Shown here: in pieces, positions 25,270-33,137 of the stretch
How the letters are laid out: every line of letters starts with the position of its first letter
Position numbering within the stretch: the first letter of the stretch is position 1
DNA from: an uncultured Candidatus Nitrosopumilus sp.
GTDB taxonomy: Archaea > Thermoproteota > Nitrososphaeria > Nitrososphaerales > Nitrosopumilaceae
DNA length: 34,807 nucleotides
Assembly (NCBI GenBank): GCA_905479565.1
Contig: CAJQMY010000064.1
Span: forward strand, 1-34,807
Reading direction: 5' to 3'
Notes under the pieces: model-generated
Databases searched by the model: none
What the model was told of the DNA's origin: nothing
The model's input: only the letters and a program-made list of their open reading frames with translations
Translations under genes and position numbers: made by a program

Positions 25270-25503
25270 TCAATAATCTTTGCCTTTTTCCTCTAGGATA
25301 CATCCGCCTGATTTGATTCTCACAAATTTTATTCCGGGATAATTATTGTTAACTGCCTTTTCACGATTCAGTGCAGTCTCTAATATCTCCATTACCCATA
25401 CTGTGAATGTCTTCTCTGTATCAACTATGCTGTCAAAAGCACGCCTGAGCTTGGCGTATTTTTTCTCTTCAATGGATAGTGATGTATAACCTGAGCGTCC
25501 CAC
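25270..25503 (-). CDS. Ribbon-helix-helix-like small protein
   Basis: A 77-aa protein. The start GYTSLSIEEKKYAKLRRAFD suggests a short beta-strand followed by helix 1, and FTVWVMEILETALNREKAV a second helix, the layout of Arc/CopG RHH DNA-binding proteins. A C-terminal basic strand (IKFVRIKSGG) follows. The RHH assignment is by pattern only. It lies next to other small putative regulators. Confidence 0.6.
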   Translation of the reverse strand: MGRSGYTSLSIEEKKYAKLRRAFDSIVDTEKTFTVWVMEILETALNREKAVNNNYPGIKFVRIKSGGCILEEKGKDY

Positions 25504-25637
25504 GTTAAGTCAACGGTACTCATTCTAATTAAATATTAAATCATTAATTAAACTATGAGTGTAAGTAGTTTCTACTAATTAAGCAATGATTTTTGAAATA
25601 TCAACTGAAAAAATTAATTTTCAGAATTTGAATAAAG

Positions 25638-25681
25638 GCATAAAAATATCTAAAAATAGGCATAAAAAATAGGGTTATAAT
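25638..25681 (+). promoter_or_regulatory. Two-turn direct repeat and TATA box upstream of gene 25704
   Basis: GGCATAAAAA occurs at 25638-25647 and again at 25660-25669, 22 nt apart (two helical turns, same DNA face). A TATA-like TTATAATC (25675-25682) follows at once, about 25 nt before ATG 25704. The arrangement suits an activator or repressor binding in tandem next to TBP/TFB. Confidence 0.5.
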
Positions 25682-25703
25682 CAACATCATACAATTAAAG
25701 CTA

Positions 25704-26084
25704 ATGGAAATTTCTATTGAACCGTGGAAAAAATTGATCATTCACGAGGTAATTGAATACAAGTTTGAGGATTGGGTAAAACAAATAGCATTTAGTACAC
25801 GATCATCAGGAGGAGGAATACCTACAATGCAATGGACAAATGGAGTTGTTTTTTCTCCAGCGAATTTTCCAACAACCAATTCTACAGTAGATGAACAATT
25901 GAAGGGAACATTGCATTGGTCATCAGTATCATTTGCAATTAAAGATAAATTTGAAAAGCAGATTGTTAAAGAAAATGCCACAATAAATTTAGTAGATGTC
26001 AGTGTAAATGAAATTTTTAAAGAACTGGCTACTAGTTTAAAATCACAATCAAAATATATCAATTCAGAATCCAATACGATCTAA
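25704..26084 (+). CDS. Unknown protein, first of a gene pair
   Basis: A 126-aa soluble protein with a central Gly/Ser/Thr-rich stretch (TRSSGGGIPTMQWTNGVVFS) and a helical C-terminus. I see no recognised family or catalytic motif. Its TAA overlaps the ATG of the next gene by one base, so the two are translationally coupled and probably act together. A well-formed promoter lies upstream. Confidence 0.7.
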   Translation: MEISIEPWKKLIIHEVIEYKFEDWVKQIAFSTRSSGGGIPTMQWTNGVVFSPANFPTTNSTVDEQLKGTLHWSSVSFAIKDKFEKQIVKENATINLVDVSVNEIFKELATSLKSQSKYINSESNTI

Positions 26085-26767
26085 TGAATATTGAAGAAGC
26101 AATAGAAAAATGTGAAATTTCTTTAAAACAAATTAAACAATATGAACCTGATCCATTTTATGTAAATTATTTTTTTGATCAGTATATTAGTTTAAGAGAT
26201 AAAATAATAGCAGGAATTTTTGAAGAAGCTGACAAAAATTTTGAATTATTTTTGACTGAATCAGTTATTGAAGAAAATTTTCAACAAAAAGCAAAATTAA
26301 AAAATGATGAAAATGCAATTAAATTTTCAGAATGGTTTAGAACAAAATACATTGAAGAGCATCAAAATCTATATCCAAATTTAATGAGTGAAATATGTAA
26401 CTTTAGAAAAAAATTTGGAAAATTACCTGACGTAAAAATTATGATTAGAGCATCAGATAGGTACAAAGATGATATTAATCTGGAAATTCATGTTCCTTTG
26501 AAAAATAAAAAATTACGCTCTAAAAACGAATTAAATATTGAAATAAAAAGACAATCTCCAGTTTTTTTAGAAATTATTAATTATAAAAGACATGAAAGAA
26601 ATGAGCCTAAAGTTAAAAATAATCAGATAATTGCATCTACATTTTTAGATGTTAAAAATCACAAAAATGTCGAAATCATCTATGCATCTGAAATTTACAT
26701 TCCAGTAATAAAACGATTAGTTGAAGAATCAAGGATAAAGATTAAGGATTTAATCAAAAAAATATAA
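26084..26767 (+). CDS. Unknown protein, second of a gene pair
   Basis: A 227-aa, charged, mostly helical protein (long N-terminal helices; EWFRTKYIEEH), then a mixed segment with VKIMIRASDRYKDDINLEIH. No membrane segment or known motif is visible. It is coupled to the 126-aa gene by a one-base overlap and converges with the gene at 26772. No function assigned. Confidence 0.7.
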   Translation: MNIEEAIEKCEISLKQIKQYEPDPFYVNYFFDQYISLRDKIIAGIFEEADKNFELFLTESVIEENFQQKAKLKNDENAIKFSEWFRTKYIEEHQNLYPNLMSEICNFRKKFGKLPDVKIMIRASDRYKDDINLEIHVPLKNKKLRSKNELNIEIKRQSPVFLEIINYKRHERNEPKVKNNQIIASTFLDVKNHKNVEIIYASEIYIPVIKRLVEESRIKIKDLIKKI

Positions 26768-26771
26768 GAAT

Positions 26772-27440
26772 TTATTTAGTTAAACCAAAGATTGAGTATT
26801 CTGATTTGATTTTAACTATTGGTAGATATGAATATCCGTGATCAAAATTATCAGAGAATTCTGGATCTTGACCTTGATTTCCTTGATATTTAACAAAATG
26901 CTTAGTAGGTTCTGAATTTAATTCAACGTAATTGAAATTATAGTATATTTCGTCCATTTCAAGAGAAGTAATGTATCCCAGTACCCAAGATTTATTGTAA
27001 GGTAATGCATAAAGTGTAAGATTTTGTTCATCTGGAAATTCTGGATCATATGTTAATCGAGCTAAACTGCCTAAATCCTTTACTTGTATTGGATGAAACT
27101 GATCAGGTATTTTCTTTGATTGCACTAATAAAGATGAAAACTTAGATTCCATATGAATAATTGGAGCATAGTTAGAATTAGTTTTTGTAGATTCAACAAT
27201 ATCGCAAACTTCTTTTCCAGAATTAACTTGATATGAAACATATCTTCCGGATTTTGGTATTGGGGCGTAAAAAATCAACAGTGTATTTGCAAGTGTTAAA
27301 CTACTTGAGATAATTCGAATACCGTCTAATTCTTGAGAATAAACTCGTTTAGGATACTCTTGTAATGCACATACTAATCTTGCTAAATCATCAAAACTAG
27401 ATAATTCTACGTAATATTCACTCTGAGTAACTGACATCAA
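26772..27440 (-). CDS. Conserved hypothetical protein
   Basis: A 222-aa beta-rich soluble protein, with YVELSSFDDLARLVCALQE near the start and LPIVKIKSEYSIFGL at the end. No signal peptide or recognised domain. It is followed on the other strand, tail to tail, by the 227-aa gene with a 4-nt gap. Function unknown. Confidence 0.7.
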   Translation of the reverse strand: MMSVTQSEYYVELSSFDDLARLVCALQEYPKRVYSQELDGIRIISSSLTLANTLLIFYAPIPKSGRYVSYQVNSGKEVCDIVESTKTNSNYAPIIHMESKFSSLLVQSKKIPDQFHPIQVKDLGSLARLTYDPEFPDEQNLTLYALPYNKSWVLGYITSLEMDEIYYNFNYVELNSEPTKHFVKYQGNQGQDPEFSDNFDHGYSYLPIVKIKSEYSIFGLTK

Positions 27441-27463
27441 AAAATTATAAATTAATCATAGTT

Positions 27464-27676
27464 TTATTCTTTCCACATCATGAGAGTTTTTTGTTTGTAA
27501 TTTTTTTCTATCAAAATATTCCATGATAAAATGAAAAAAAATAGCTTGCCAAAAACAATCATGGAAATTAAAGATGGCACATATTCTTCTAAATGAAACA
27601 AATATCCAGTGACGCCTACTGCAGTCATAATTTCTAATTCAGTGCAAGTATAAAAAAAGAGAAATTTTTCTCTCAA
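27464..27676 (-). CDS. Small membrane protein
   Basis: A 70-aa protein with two hydrophobic stretches, residues ~14-28 and ~34-55 (SLISMIVFGKLFFFILSW), and a basic C-terminus (KNYKQK). It lies 9 nt downstream of the phasin-like gene on the same strand, so it may share the transcript. No family recognised. Confidence 0.55.
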   Translation of the reverse strand: MREKFLFFYTCTELEIMTAVGVTGYLFHLEEYVPSLISMIVFGKLFFFILSWNILIEKNYKQKTLMMWKE

Positions 27677-27685
27677 TTCAACAAT

Positions 27686-28099
27686 TTATTGTGATTTTGG
27701 CCACATTGAAGTCCAAGTTTCAGCAAATTTTTTCATCATTTCACCGTATGCATTCATCTGTTCTAAACCAGATGAACTGAGTGTCCTTTGCCAATTTTCA
27801 GCAAATTGTTTGAAAGTGGCAGCATTAGAATCATTGAGAGCTTTTTGCCAATTTTCACCAAATTCTTTAAACGAATTCATTCCTGCTTCATTGAGAGCTT
27901 TTTGCCAATTTTCACCAAACAATTTCATGGTATCAGCACTAGACTCAACAGTCGCTTTGTCCCAAACACTGTTAAATTTAGATTGCATATCATTACTTGC
28001 ATTTTGAATTTGCTCAAAAAGGGATTTCCAATTTTCAAGAGATTTTGTATATTCTTCCCATAATGAATCCCATTCATTATTTTTTGATTGTTCTGACAT
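27686..28099 (-). CDS. Phasin-like protein with 19-residue tandem repeats
   Basis: A 137-aa helical, Trp-rich protein. Residues ~57-130 hold three to four copies of a 19-residue unit built on FGENWQKALN: GENWQKALNEAG, GENWQKALNDSN, AENWQRTLSSSG and a partial AETWTSMW. The N-terminal half (EEYTKSLENWKSLFEQIQNA) resembles the phasin-like protein at 17163. By resemblance it may coat polyhydroxyalkanoate granules or be a PhaE-like accessory subunit. An acyl-CoA thioesterase is the upstream neighbour on the same strand. Confidence 0.65.
   Translation of the reverse strand: MSEQSKNNEWDSLWEEYTKSLENWKSLFEQIQNASNDMQSKFNSVWDKATVESSADTMKLFGENWQKALNEAGMNSFKEFGENWQKALNDSNAATFKQFAENWQRTLSSSGLEQMNAYGEMMKKFAETWTSMWPKSQ
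27831..27919 (-). repeat. 57-bp tandem repeat inside the phasin-like gene
   Basis: A 32-nt stretch at 27831-27862 is repeated without change at 27888-27919, a 57-bp (19-codon) period. More diverged units flank it. Exact identity at synonymous positions points to recent duplication or gene conversion. Confidence 0.8.
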
Positions 28100-28148
28100 T
28101 AACTAAACATAACTTTCGTTATTCTTAAGTAGATCTATGAAGGCGTGA

Positions 28149-28637
28149 TTATTTTTGACGATTCTTTAATCTAGCATCCATTCGGATTTTACCTTCTTCA
28201 AATTTTGTTCTATCATCATCTGTTTTTAGTGATAATTTAGGAGCAGGTGTTGGCCTTCCATTTTTGTCAAGAGCCACAAATGTTACAAAAGCAGTTCCGG
28301 TAACAGTTCGAATTCCAGTTATAATATCTTCAGCTTCAGCTCTAACTTCTATTTCCATTGATGAATTATGAACATAATTTATCCTAGCATTTAATGTAAG
28401 GACATTTCCAACAAAAACAGGTTTTAAAAAATTTACACTGTCCATAGATATAGTAACTGCATTTGATTGACTGTGACGTTGAGCTACAATTCCTGCCACC
28501 ATATCAATATGTTTTAAAATTTCACCTCCAAAAACATTCCCAGCTGGATTTGCATCTGATGGGAACATTCGAACAATAACTTCAGCATGAGATTCTGAGG
28601 GAGATTTTTCTTGTATATTAGAATTTTCTGGTGACAT
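28149..28637 (-). CDS. Acyl-CoA thioesterase (hotdog fold)
   Basis: A 162-aa single hotdog-domain protein of the acyl-CoA hydrolase group. The signature is MFPSDANPAGNVFGGEILKH with IDMVAG, then TISMDSVNFLKPVFVGNVLT, and TVTGTAFVTFVALD. These enzymes hydrolyse acyl-CoA to free acid and CoA, usually as hexamers. Archaeal membranes lack fatty acids, so the substrate may be a short acyl-CoA linked to the carbon-fixation or PHA pool; this is inference from the neighbouring phasin-like gene. Confidence 0.9.
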   Translation of the reverse strand: MSPENSNIQEKSPSESHAEVIVRMFPSDANPAGNVFGGEILKHIDMVAGIVAQRHSQSNAVTISMDSVNFLKPVFVGNVLTLNARINYVHNSSMEIEVRAEAEDIITGIRTVTGTAFVTFVALDKNGRPTPAPKLSLKTDDDRTKFEEGKIRMDARLKNRQK

Positions 28638-28685
28638 TTTTTATCTAATTATTATTCTTAATTTAATTTAATCAGTTAATTCCAG

Positions 28686-30023
28686 TTATTTAAAATATTT
28701 TTGAAGTTTAATTTTATCAATTTTTGGAATTTTAGCTAATTCAAATCCTTCTGGACGCTTAGAAAGAGATCTAGTAGCATCAATGCCCATTTTGGCAGTT
28801 CGTAGTTTTTGTTGATTACTTGACGGATCCAGGCTAGAGCCACGAATATTTTTGATAATGACTAGATCTTTATCAGCTTGAAATCTTGTAGCCATTGCAT
28901 ATTCTACAGATTCAGCATTATTGAGATTAATATCTTCATCAACTACAGTAACTTGTTTTAATGAACGATGTGATTCAAACGTTTTTTTAATAATTTTTTT
29001 AGGATCTGAATCATTTTTCTTTTTAATTTGTACTACAGCATGTAACCAGTTACATCCACCATTGGTCATTGAGACTTGTTTTATTTGAGAAAATGATTTC
29101 TTTAATTCTCCATTTAATTTTGATTCAATCGGCATTCCCATCAACAATCTATGTTCTGAATATCCAGATAAAACATCATGAAAAATAGGAGTGTTTCTAA
29201 AATAGAGATTTTCAAGTTCAAAAACAGGTTGAGATCTTTTATGATCATAGGTCTGAAGCATTTCAACCATCCATTCCGGATGAATTTTATCACGAAGAAT
29301 TTTTCCTTCCATGACAAATTCAGAACCAGAAGGAACGTTTAAGCCTGAAAAAGGAAGTTTCGCTAAAGTTAATTTTCCACCTAAAAGAGAATTTGCAATA
29401 TCGATTTCATCCTTTCCCCAGTCTGCCTGATATGCGCCAGCAATTGAAATTGCCGGATGAACACCTACAGTTATAGCAATTTTGAGATCTTCACCATGTT
29501 CTTTAGCGTCAATGAAACATCTATGGAGATGACGGCCTTCAACCATTCTAATAGAAAAATGAGTTTTATCAATTGGCATCATTCTATGAAATGAAGAATT
29601 TTGTTTTCCAGTTTCAGGATTTTTAGCATATGCTACAGATGAGGTAATAAATGGACCAGATTCTTTTTCAAAATGAGTAACTATAGGCATAGAAAGTAAG
29701 TTTTTTGATTTATTTTCCATGAATTTTCCTGAAGAAATAATTTTGGGCGTTTTATCTTTTTTTATTGCAGAAATCACTTTTTCATGAATATTATTTTCCG
29801 TGCCACCAACAGCAATTGCAAATCGTTTTCTAGTTCCAACTAAATTTGCTATTAATCTAAAATCACTTTCTTTTATTTTTTCAAACAATACAGCATCAGA
29901 TCCATCAACCTTAGCAGTAATTCCAGCAATTTCATATTTTGTTGAAACAGAAGATTTTATGGTTTTGAGTTCATTGATTTTTTTAATTTGAGAAATGTAA
30001 CTTCTTAAATCACTCATTCTCAA
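28686..30023 (-). CDS. UbiD-family (prenylated-FMN) decarboxylase
   Basis: A 445-aa UbiD-family protein. The N-terminal RSYISQIKKI and the body blocks GTRKRFAIAVGG, IRMVEGRHLHRC, GVHPAISIAGAY, LPFSGLNVPSGSEFVMEGKI and HDVLSGYSEHRLL are family features; DVDI-type VVDEDINLNN and ATRFQADKDLVI follow. These enzymes need prenyl-FMN made by UbiX. In archaea a UbiD relative decarboxylates anhydromevalonate phosphate in the modified mevalonate pathway, which is the most likely role here. Its start overlaps the next upstream gene by 14 nt. Confidence 0.88.
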   Translation of the reverse strand: MRMSDLRSYISQIKKINELKTIKSSVSTKYEIAGITAKVDGSDAVLFEKIKESDFRLIANLVGTRKRFAIAVGGTENNIHEKVISAIKKDKTPKIISSGKFMENKSKNLLSMPIVTHFEKESGPFITSSVAYAKNPETGKQNSSFHRMMPIDKTHFSIRMVEGRHLHRCFIDAKEHGEDLKIAITVGVHPAISIAGAYQADWGKDEIDIANSLLGGKLTLAKLPFSGLNVPSGSEFVMEGKILRDKIHPEWMVEMLQTYDHKRSQPVFELENLYFRNTPIFHDVLSGYSEHRLLMGMPIESKLNGELKKSFSQIKQVSMTNGGCNWLHAVVQIKKKNDSDPKKIIKKTFESHRSLKQVTVVDEDINLNNAESVEYAMATRFQADKDLVIIKNIRGSSLDPSSNQQKLRTAKMGIDATRSLSKRPEGFELAKIPKIDKIKLQKYFK

Positions 30024-30351
30024 TCATCTCCATAATATTAGACATTAAGCCTTTTGCCGTATTTGATTCTAAAGGTTTTTGGATAAATACAGAAACTAGA
30101 GCAATTCCCCTCATGCGAGTACTAATTCTTTCAGAAACAAGTTTTAAAAAAAGAGATTCTGATCTAGATGGAATAATCGTAGTTGTAATTGGTGTAGGAC
30201 CAGTTGCTAATGAAACTACCATTGATCCTAATTTGTTTGATCCTTCAGTAACTGAAATGAAATAACCATTTTCAAATTTTTGAATTTGTAAAGAAAAAAT
30301 ACGACTCTCCAAATTTACCATTTTATGGAAAAAAACATTTGAAGAGGTCAA
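30010..30351 (-). CDS. Possible proteasome assembly chaperone 4-like protein
   Basis: A 113-aa alpha/beta protein. The order of LGSMVVSLATG, PITTTIIPSRSESLFLKLVS and GIALVSVFIQKPLESNTAKG before a last helix resembles eukaryotic PSMG4/PAC4, one of a family that also has archaeal Pba relatives. The resemblance is judged by eye. It overlaps the ubiD start by 14 nt, so the two are co-translated. ATG 30349-30351 is the longest start; ATG 30319-30321 (MVNLESRIFSLQ) is also plausible. Confidence 0.5.
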   Translation of the reverse strand: MTSSNVFFHKMVNLESRIFSLQIQKFENGYFISVTEGSNKLGSMVVSLATGPTPITTTIIPSRSESLFLKLVSERISTRMRGIALVSVFIQKPLESNTAKGLMSNIMEMIENE

Positions 30352-30368
30352 TGAGCTACGAACAAATC

Positions 30369-30827
30369 TTATGCTTTTATTGCTATTGTTTCACTTTTCT
30401 GGGAAGCAACAACTTCAGGATTCTTCTTGCAATTCTTCTCATGTTTATCTGGATAAACAAAGAGCTTTTCACAATGTGTACATGGAGTTTTTTCTTTAGT
30501 TTTTGCTTTAACTTTGGATTTTGTTATTTTTGCTTTAGCTGTTTTAGCTTTAGATTTTGCTTTAACAGTTACTTCTACAACATCTGATTCAATTTCAGTA
30601 GATGCTGCAGCTTCCATAGAATCAGCCTCAACTCTAGCTCGTAATTTTGCTTTGTATTTCAAATTACGTGGTTTTGTTCTTAATCTGTACCCACAACATG
30701 GACACCAAAGTCCTTCCCATTTGATGAATATTTCACAAATTTGACATCGACGTTGTCCAGAAGCATATCTTCCAGTGCCAACAGGCTTTTGAGCCTTATA
30801 TCTAACACAAATTCCTTTACAAGTCAT
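30369..30827 (-). CDS. Thaumarchaeal zinc-ribbon protein with Lys/Ala linker and C2HC end
   Basis: A 152-aa basic protein. The N-terminal zinc-ribbon region carries C3, C7, C28, C31, C42, C44 and C45 with GRYASGQRRCQICEIFIKW and CPCCGYRLRTKPRN. A low-complexity Lys/Ala/Glu region (residues ~85-113) resembles histone-tail-like linkers. A C-terminal CX2CX9HX3C finger uses C116, C119, H129 and C133. The layout suggests a nucleic-acid binding protein, but the role is unknown. A TATA box (30855-30862) lies about 31 nt upstream, giving a short leader. Confidence 0.75.
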   Translation of the reverse strand: MTCKGICVRYKAQKPVGTGRYASGQRRCQICEIFIKWEGLWCPCCGYRLRTKPRNLKYKAKLRARVEADSMEAAASTEIESDVVEVTVKAKSKAKTAKAKITKSKVKAKTKEKTPCTHCEKLFVYPDKHEKNCKKNPEVVASQKSETIAIKA

Positions 30828-31199
30828 CTTGGTATTATTATATAAAATTCATAACTATATAAGGGTGGATCGATAAATTTTGTATAAAATTTTGGATTTT
30901 ATTATAAATATTTTATAATTTTAGCCGATCAAAATTATTATTTTCAAATAAAAACACAAAAGTAATAATAAATATGTATAGCTGATTTCAAAACCATATT
31001 TTGAAAAAAAATAGAAATTAATACAGATATTTGGCGAATAATTTTGTTTATTTATAAAAAATTAATAAAAATTTGTAACGTTATCATACTATCAACCTCA
31101 TGAATTTATCGTAAATCCAGAGTTTTTCCATAAATCATGATTTTTTTAAAATTACTAATCAGTAACAGATAATGTAAAAATTGAACGTCAGCGTTACTG
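30828..31199. other. AT-rich spacer without a gene
   Basis: Apart from the TATA box for the zinc-ribbon gene at 30855-30862, I see no open frame, stable hairpin or repeat of note. The segment probably holds further decayed sequence of the pseudogene at 31200-31800, whose C-terminal end would extend here. Confidence 0.5.
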
Positions 31200-31800
31200 C
31201 TAAAAAATATATTTTTCTGAAAACATAACTCGTTTTCCTTGTCAATTAAAATTCTTAAGTTTCACACTTGTTTTTCTTTCATCTAGAAATTCCAATTTAA
31301 ATAATAAACAGTATTTTAGATTAAGCATTTTTATAATTTGTTTTGTAACGTGCGCATTTTTATCTCCAATTTTTAGAGTTTTTCTTTTTGTTCTAAGACT
31401 ACCTAAAATTCCAATAACATGAAAATCAATTATTCAATAGAATCATGGACCAAGATCTCAAGTTCTATGTCATAATAAAATATGGGTAAACTTATTCGCT
31501 GACCAAAATCAACTCCTAAAATCAGATTTTTATCTTCAAAATTAAGATTGGATTTTTACATCATTGCACTTCCAAATACAGCAGAATGAGATTTAAGGAC
31601 ATCATGAAATAAAATTTTCTCACATTTTTTAAGAAATTCCTTTAAAGTCACGAGTATAAAATTTCCAGGAAAACCCTAAATTTTTCTGAAAGTACAAAAT
31701 CAAAAGAAGAATTGTGACTTTTGAAATAAGTAAAAAATCCAGTGGGTTTACCGTTAGTAGCAATTAGAACATACCAATTCTATAATTAACATACAATTGA
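31200..31800 (-). pseudogene. Decayed RNase H-fold (RuvC/YqgF-like) protein gene
   Basis: Consecutive minus-strand fragments in shifting frames spell one protein: NWYVLIATNGKPTGFFTYF, DFVLSEKFRVFLE, VTLKEFLKKCEKILFHDVLK, NLILGVDFGQRISLPIFYYD, DFHVIGILGSLRTKRKTLKI, HVTKQIIKMLNLKYC, LEFLDERKTSVKLKNFN and QGKRVMFSEKYIF. GVDFGQR (normally GxDPGxR) with DERKTS is the RNase H-like nuclease layout. At least four stops (for example in CDS positions near 31565 and 31430) and two frameshifts break it. No start codon remains. This is real decay. Confidence 0.7.
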
Positions 31801-31824
31801 TGAAACGAAATATGGATTTTAGAT

Positions 31825-32184
31825 TTATGCCTTCAAAACTAGTGATACCACATGTTTGACTGCTTCATCAAAACTTGCATCTATTCTAGACTGGATTTCA
31901 GTTAACTTTACATCACCCTCTTGAGCGATTTTCGCAGATTCAGCAGTTGCCTTATCCTTAGAAGCATTAATGATGACTTCAGCTTCTTTAGTAGCCATTT
32001 CACGGGTTTTTTCTAATAAATTGTCAATTTCAGTAATAGCCTTTACAGATAGTTGTTTTTTCATATCTCCAACTTTGCTATTTAGAGAATCTAGATCATC
32101 TTCTAGGGCATTCAATGATTTGATAATTCCTGTGACTTTGGATTCAGCCATACTACTCATTATGTTCTGAATCGGATAATCCAT
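31825..32184 (-). CDS. Coiled-coil protein resembling A-type ATP synthase subunit H
   Basis: A 119-aa protein, almost entirely coiled coil (residues ~13-110), rich in Glu, Lys and Ala (KEAEVIINASKDKATAES). It resembles the peripheral-stalk subunit H/E of archaeal A1Ao ATP synthase. No other ATPase gene is adjacent in the window, so the assignment is by composition and length. Three in-frame ATGs (MDYPIQNIMSSMAESK) leave the start open; the last gives the usual short N-terminus. Confidence 0.55.
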   Translation of the reverse strand: MDYPIQNIMSSMAESKVTGIIKSLNALEDDLDSLNSKVGDMKKQLSVKAITEIDNLLEKTREMATKEAEVIINASKDKATAESAKIAQEGDVKLTEIQSRIDASFDEAVKHVVSLVLKA

Positions 32185-32230
32185 TACTTAAATCATTCAT
32201 TTTTAGGCACAAGAATGTAATATTTTGAGA

Positions 32231-32575
32231 TTATCCAGTTGTTAAAAGCAAGATAGCTCGTGCAAGATCGCCTTCAGCCTCTTCTAAAGCATTTTTTGCC
32301 TTTTCCTCATCAACACCAGCTTGTTGACTTACAAGCTGAATATCTTCTTCTGAGTAAATTGGAACCTCCAATTCTCGTTCCTCATAACTATCAGCAGTTA
32401 CTGTAAAAATTGAATTGTCTTTTGCTTTCATTTCAGTAACAGCAGGCTTTGAAATGATGATTTCTTTTTTATCAGTTTTAATTATAACTTCCTGAACATT
32501 AGATAATTCATTCATATCCAAACCCATCTTATCCATCATTCTTCGCATTTCACGATTTCCTCCTCCTCGCATCAT
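32231..32575 (-). CDS. nac: Nascent polypeptide-associated complex protein (archaeal alpha-NAC)
   Basis: A 114-aa protein with an Arg/Met-rich ribosome-binding start (MMRGGGNREMRRMMDKMG), a NAC beta-domain (VQEVIIKTDKKEIIISKPAV) and a C-terminal UBA domain (EEDIQLVSQQAGVDEEKAKN, ALEEAEGDLARAILLL). It binds nascent chains at the ribosome as a homodimer. The ATG overlaps the stop of the upstream PUA gene by 4 nt. Confidence 0.95.
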   Translation of the reverse strand: MMRGGGNREMRRMMDKMGLDMNELSNVQEVIIKTDKKEIIISKPAVTEMKAKDNSIFTVTADSYEERELEVPIYSEEDIQLVSQQAGVDEEKAKNALEEAEGDLARAILLLTTG

Positions 32576-33045
32576 GATGATAATTTCTCATTACGACTTT
32601 TTAAACTATCTCTGATCTTTACGGCCACACCTCTATCAAAATCGGAAATCATATCAGACGATAAGAGCGCCCTTCCTACCGCAATCACCTTATTTTTGAA
32701 TAATACAGGGGTATCTGTAGATATTTGGACATTTTTTCCACATGATATAACATGTTTACAAAATACCGATCTGCCCTGCTCAACAAAAGGAGCAGCATCA
32801 GAATTTATTTCAATACAATTTTCTTTAAATTTTTTATCTTTCAATAACATTTGAGCAAAATGAATACTAATTGCAAGACTCCCATCAATTCTCAAAGTAC
32901 ATAGAAACTTCCCTTTTTGTGAAACAGTTCGAATTCTGCCGGTTTTTCTAGAAAAAGTCATTTCAATATCTTTTGGTAATAATTTTGATGAACCATTTCC
33001 AAATAATGCATCGAGAGAATGCTGAAGTTTAAGAATGTGATCCAA
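32572..33045 (-). CDS. PUA-domain RNA-binding protein
   Basis: A 157-aa protein. The C-terminal half (FVEQGRSVFCKHVISCGKNV, VIAVGRALLSSDMI) is a PUA domain, the RNA-binding module of archaeal tRNA-guanine transglycosylase and pseudouridine synthases. The N-terminal half (SLDALFGNGSSKLLPKDIEM) resembles the segment preceding PUA in those enzymes, but no catalytic domain is present. A PUA gene joined to NAC is a familiar archaeal arrangement and suggests a translation-related role. Confidence 0.85.
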   Translation of the reverse strand: MDHILKLQHSLDALFGNGSSKLLPKDIEMTFSRKTGRIRTVSQKGKFLCTLRIDGSLAISIHFAQMLLKDKKFKENCIEINSDAAPFVEQGRSVFCKHVISCGKNVQISTDTPVLFKNKVIAVGRALLSSDMISDFDRGVAVKIRDSLKSRNEKLSS

Positions 33046-33107
33046 TACTCATAGTAGAATTTTTTCTAAATATTAGTTCAGTGCTAGTCTATATTAGAAG
33101 GATCAAA

Positions 33108-33115
33108 CTATATAG
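33108..33115 (+). promoter_or_regulatory. TATA box of the AbrB-PhoU gene
   Basis: CTATATAG is centred 26 nt before ATG 33138, the ideal distance for a leaderless archaeal transcript. Confidence 0.6.
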
Positions 33116-33137
33116 AATAAAATTTTCTCTTTAGATT

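Noticed and set aside
25501-25700. CRISPR-like or transposon-end repeats
   Set aside because: Only two short GGCATAAAAA units, best explained as an operator; no terminal inverted repeats or transposase.
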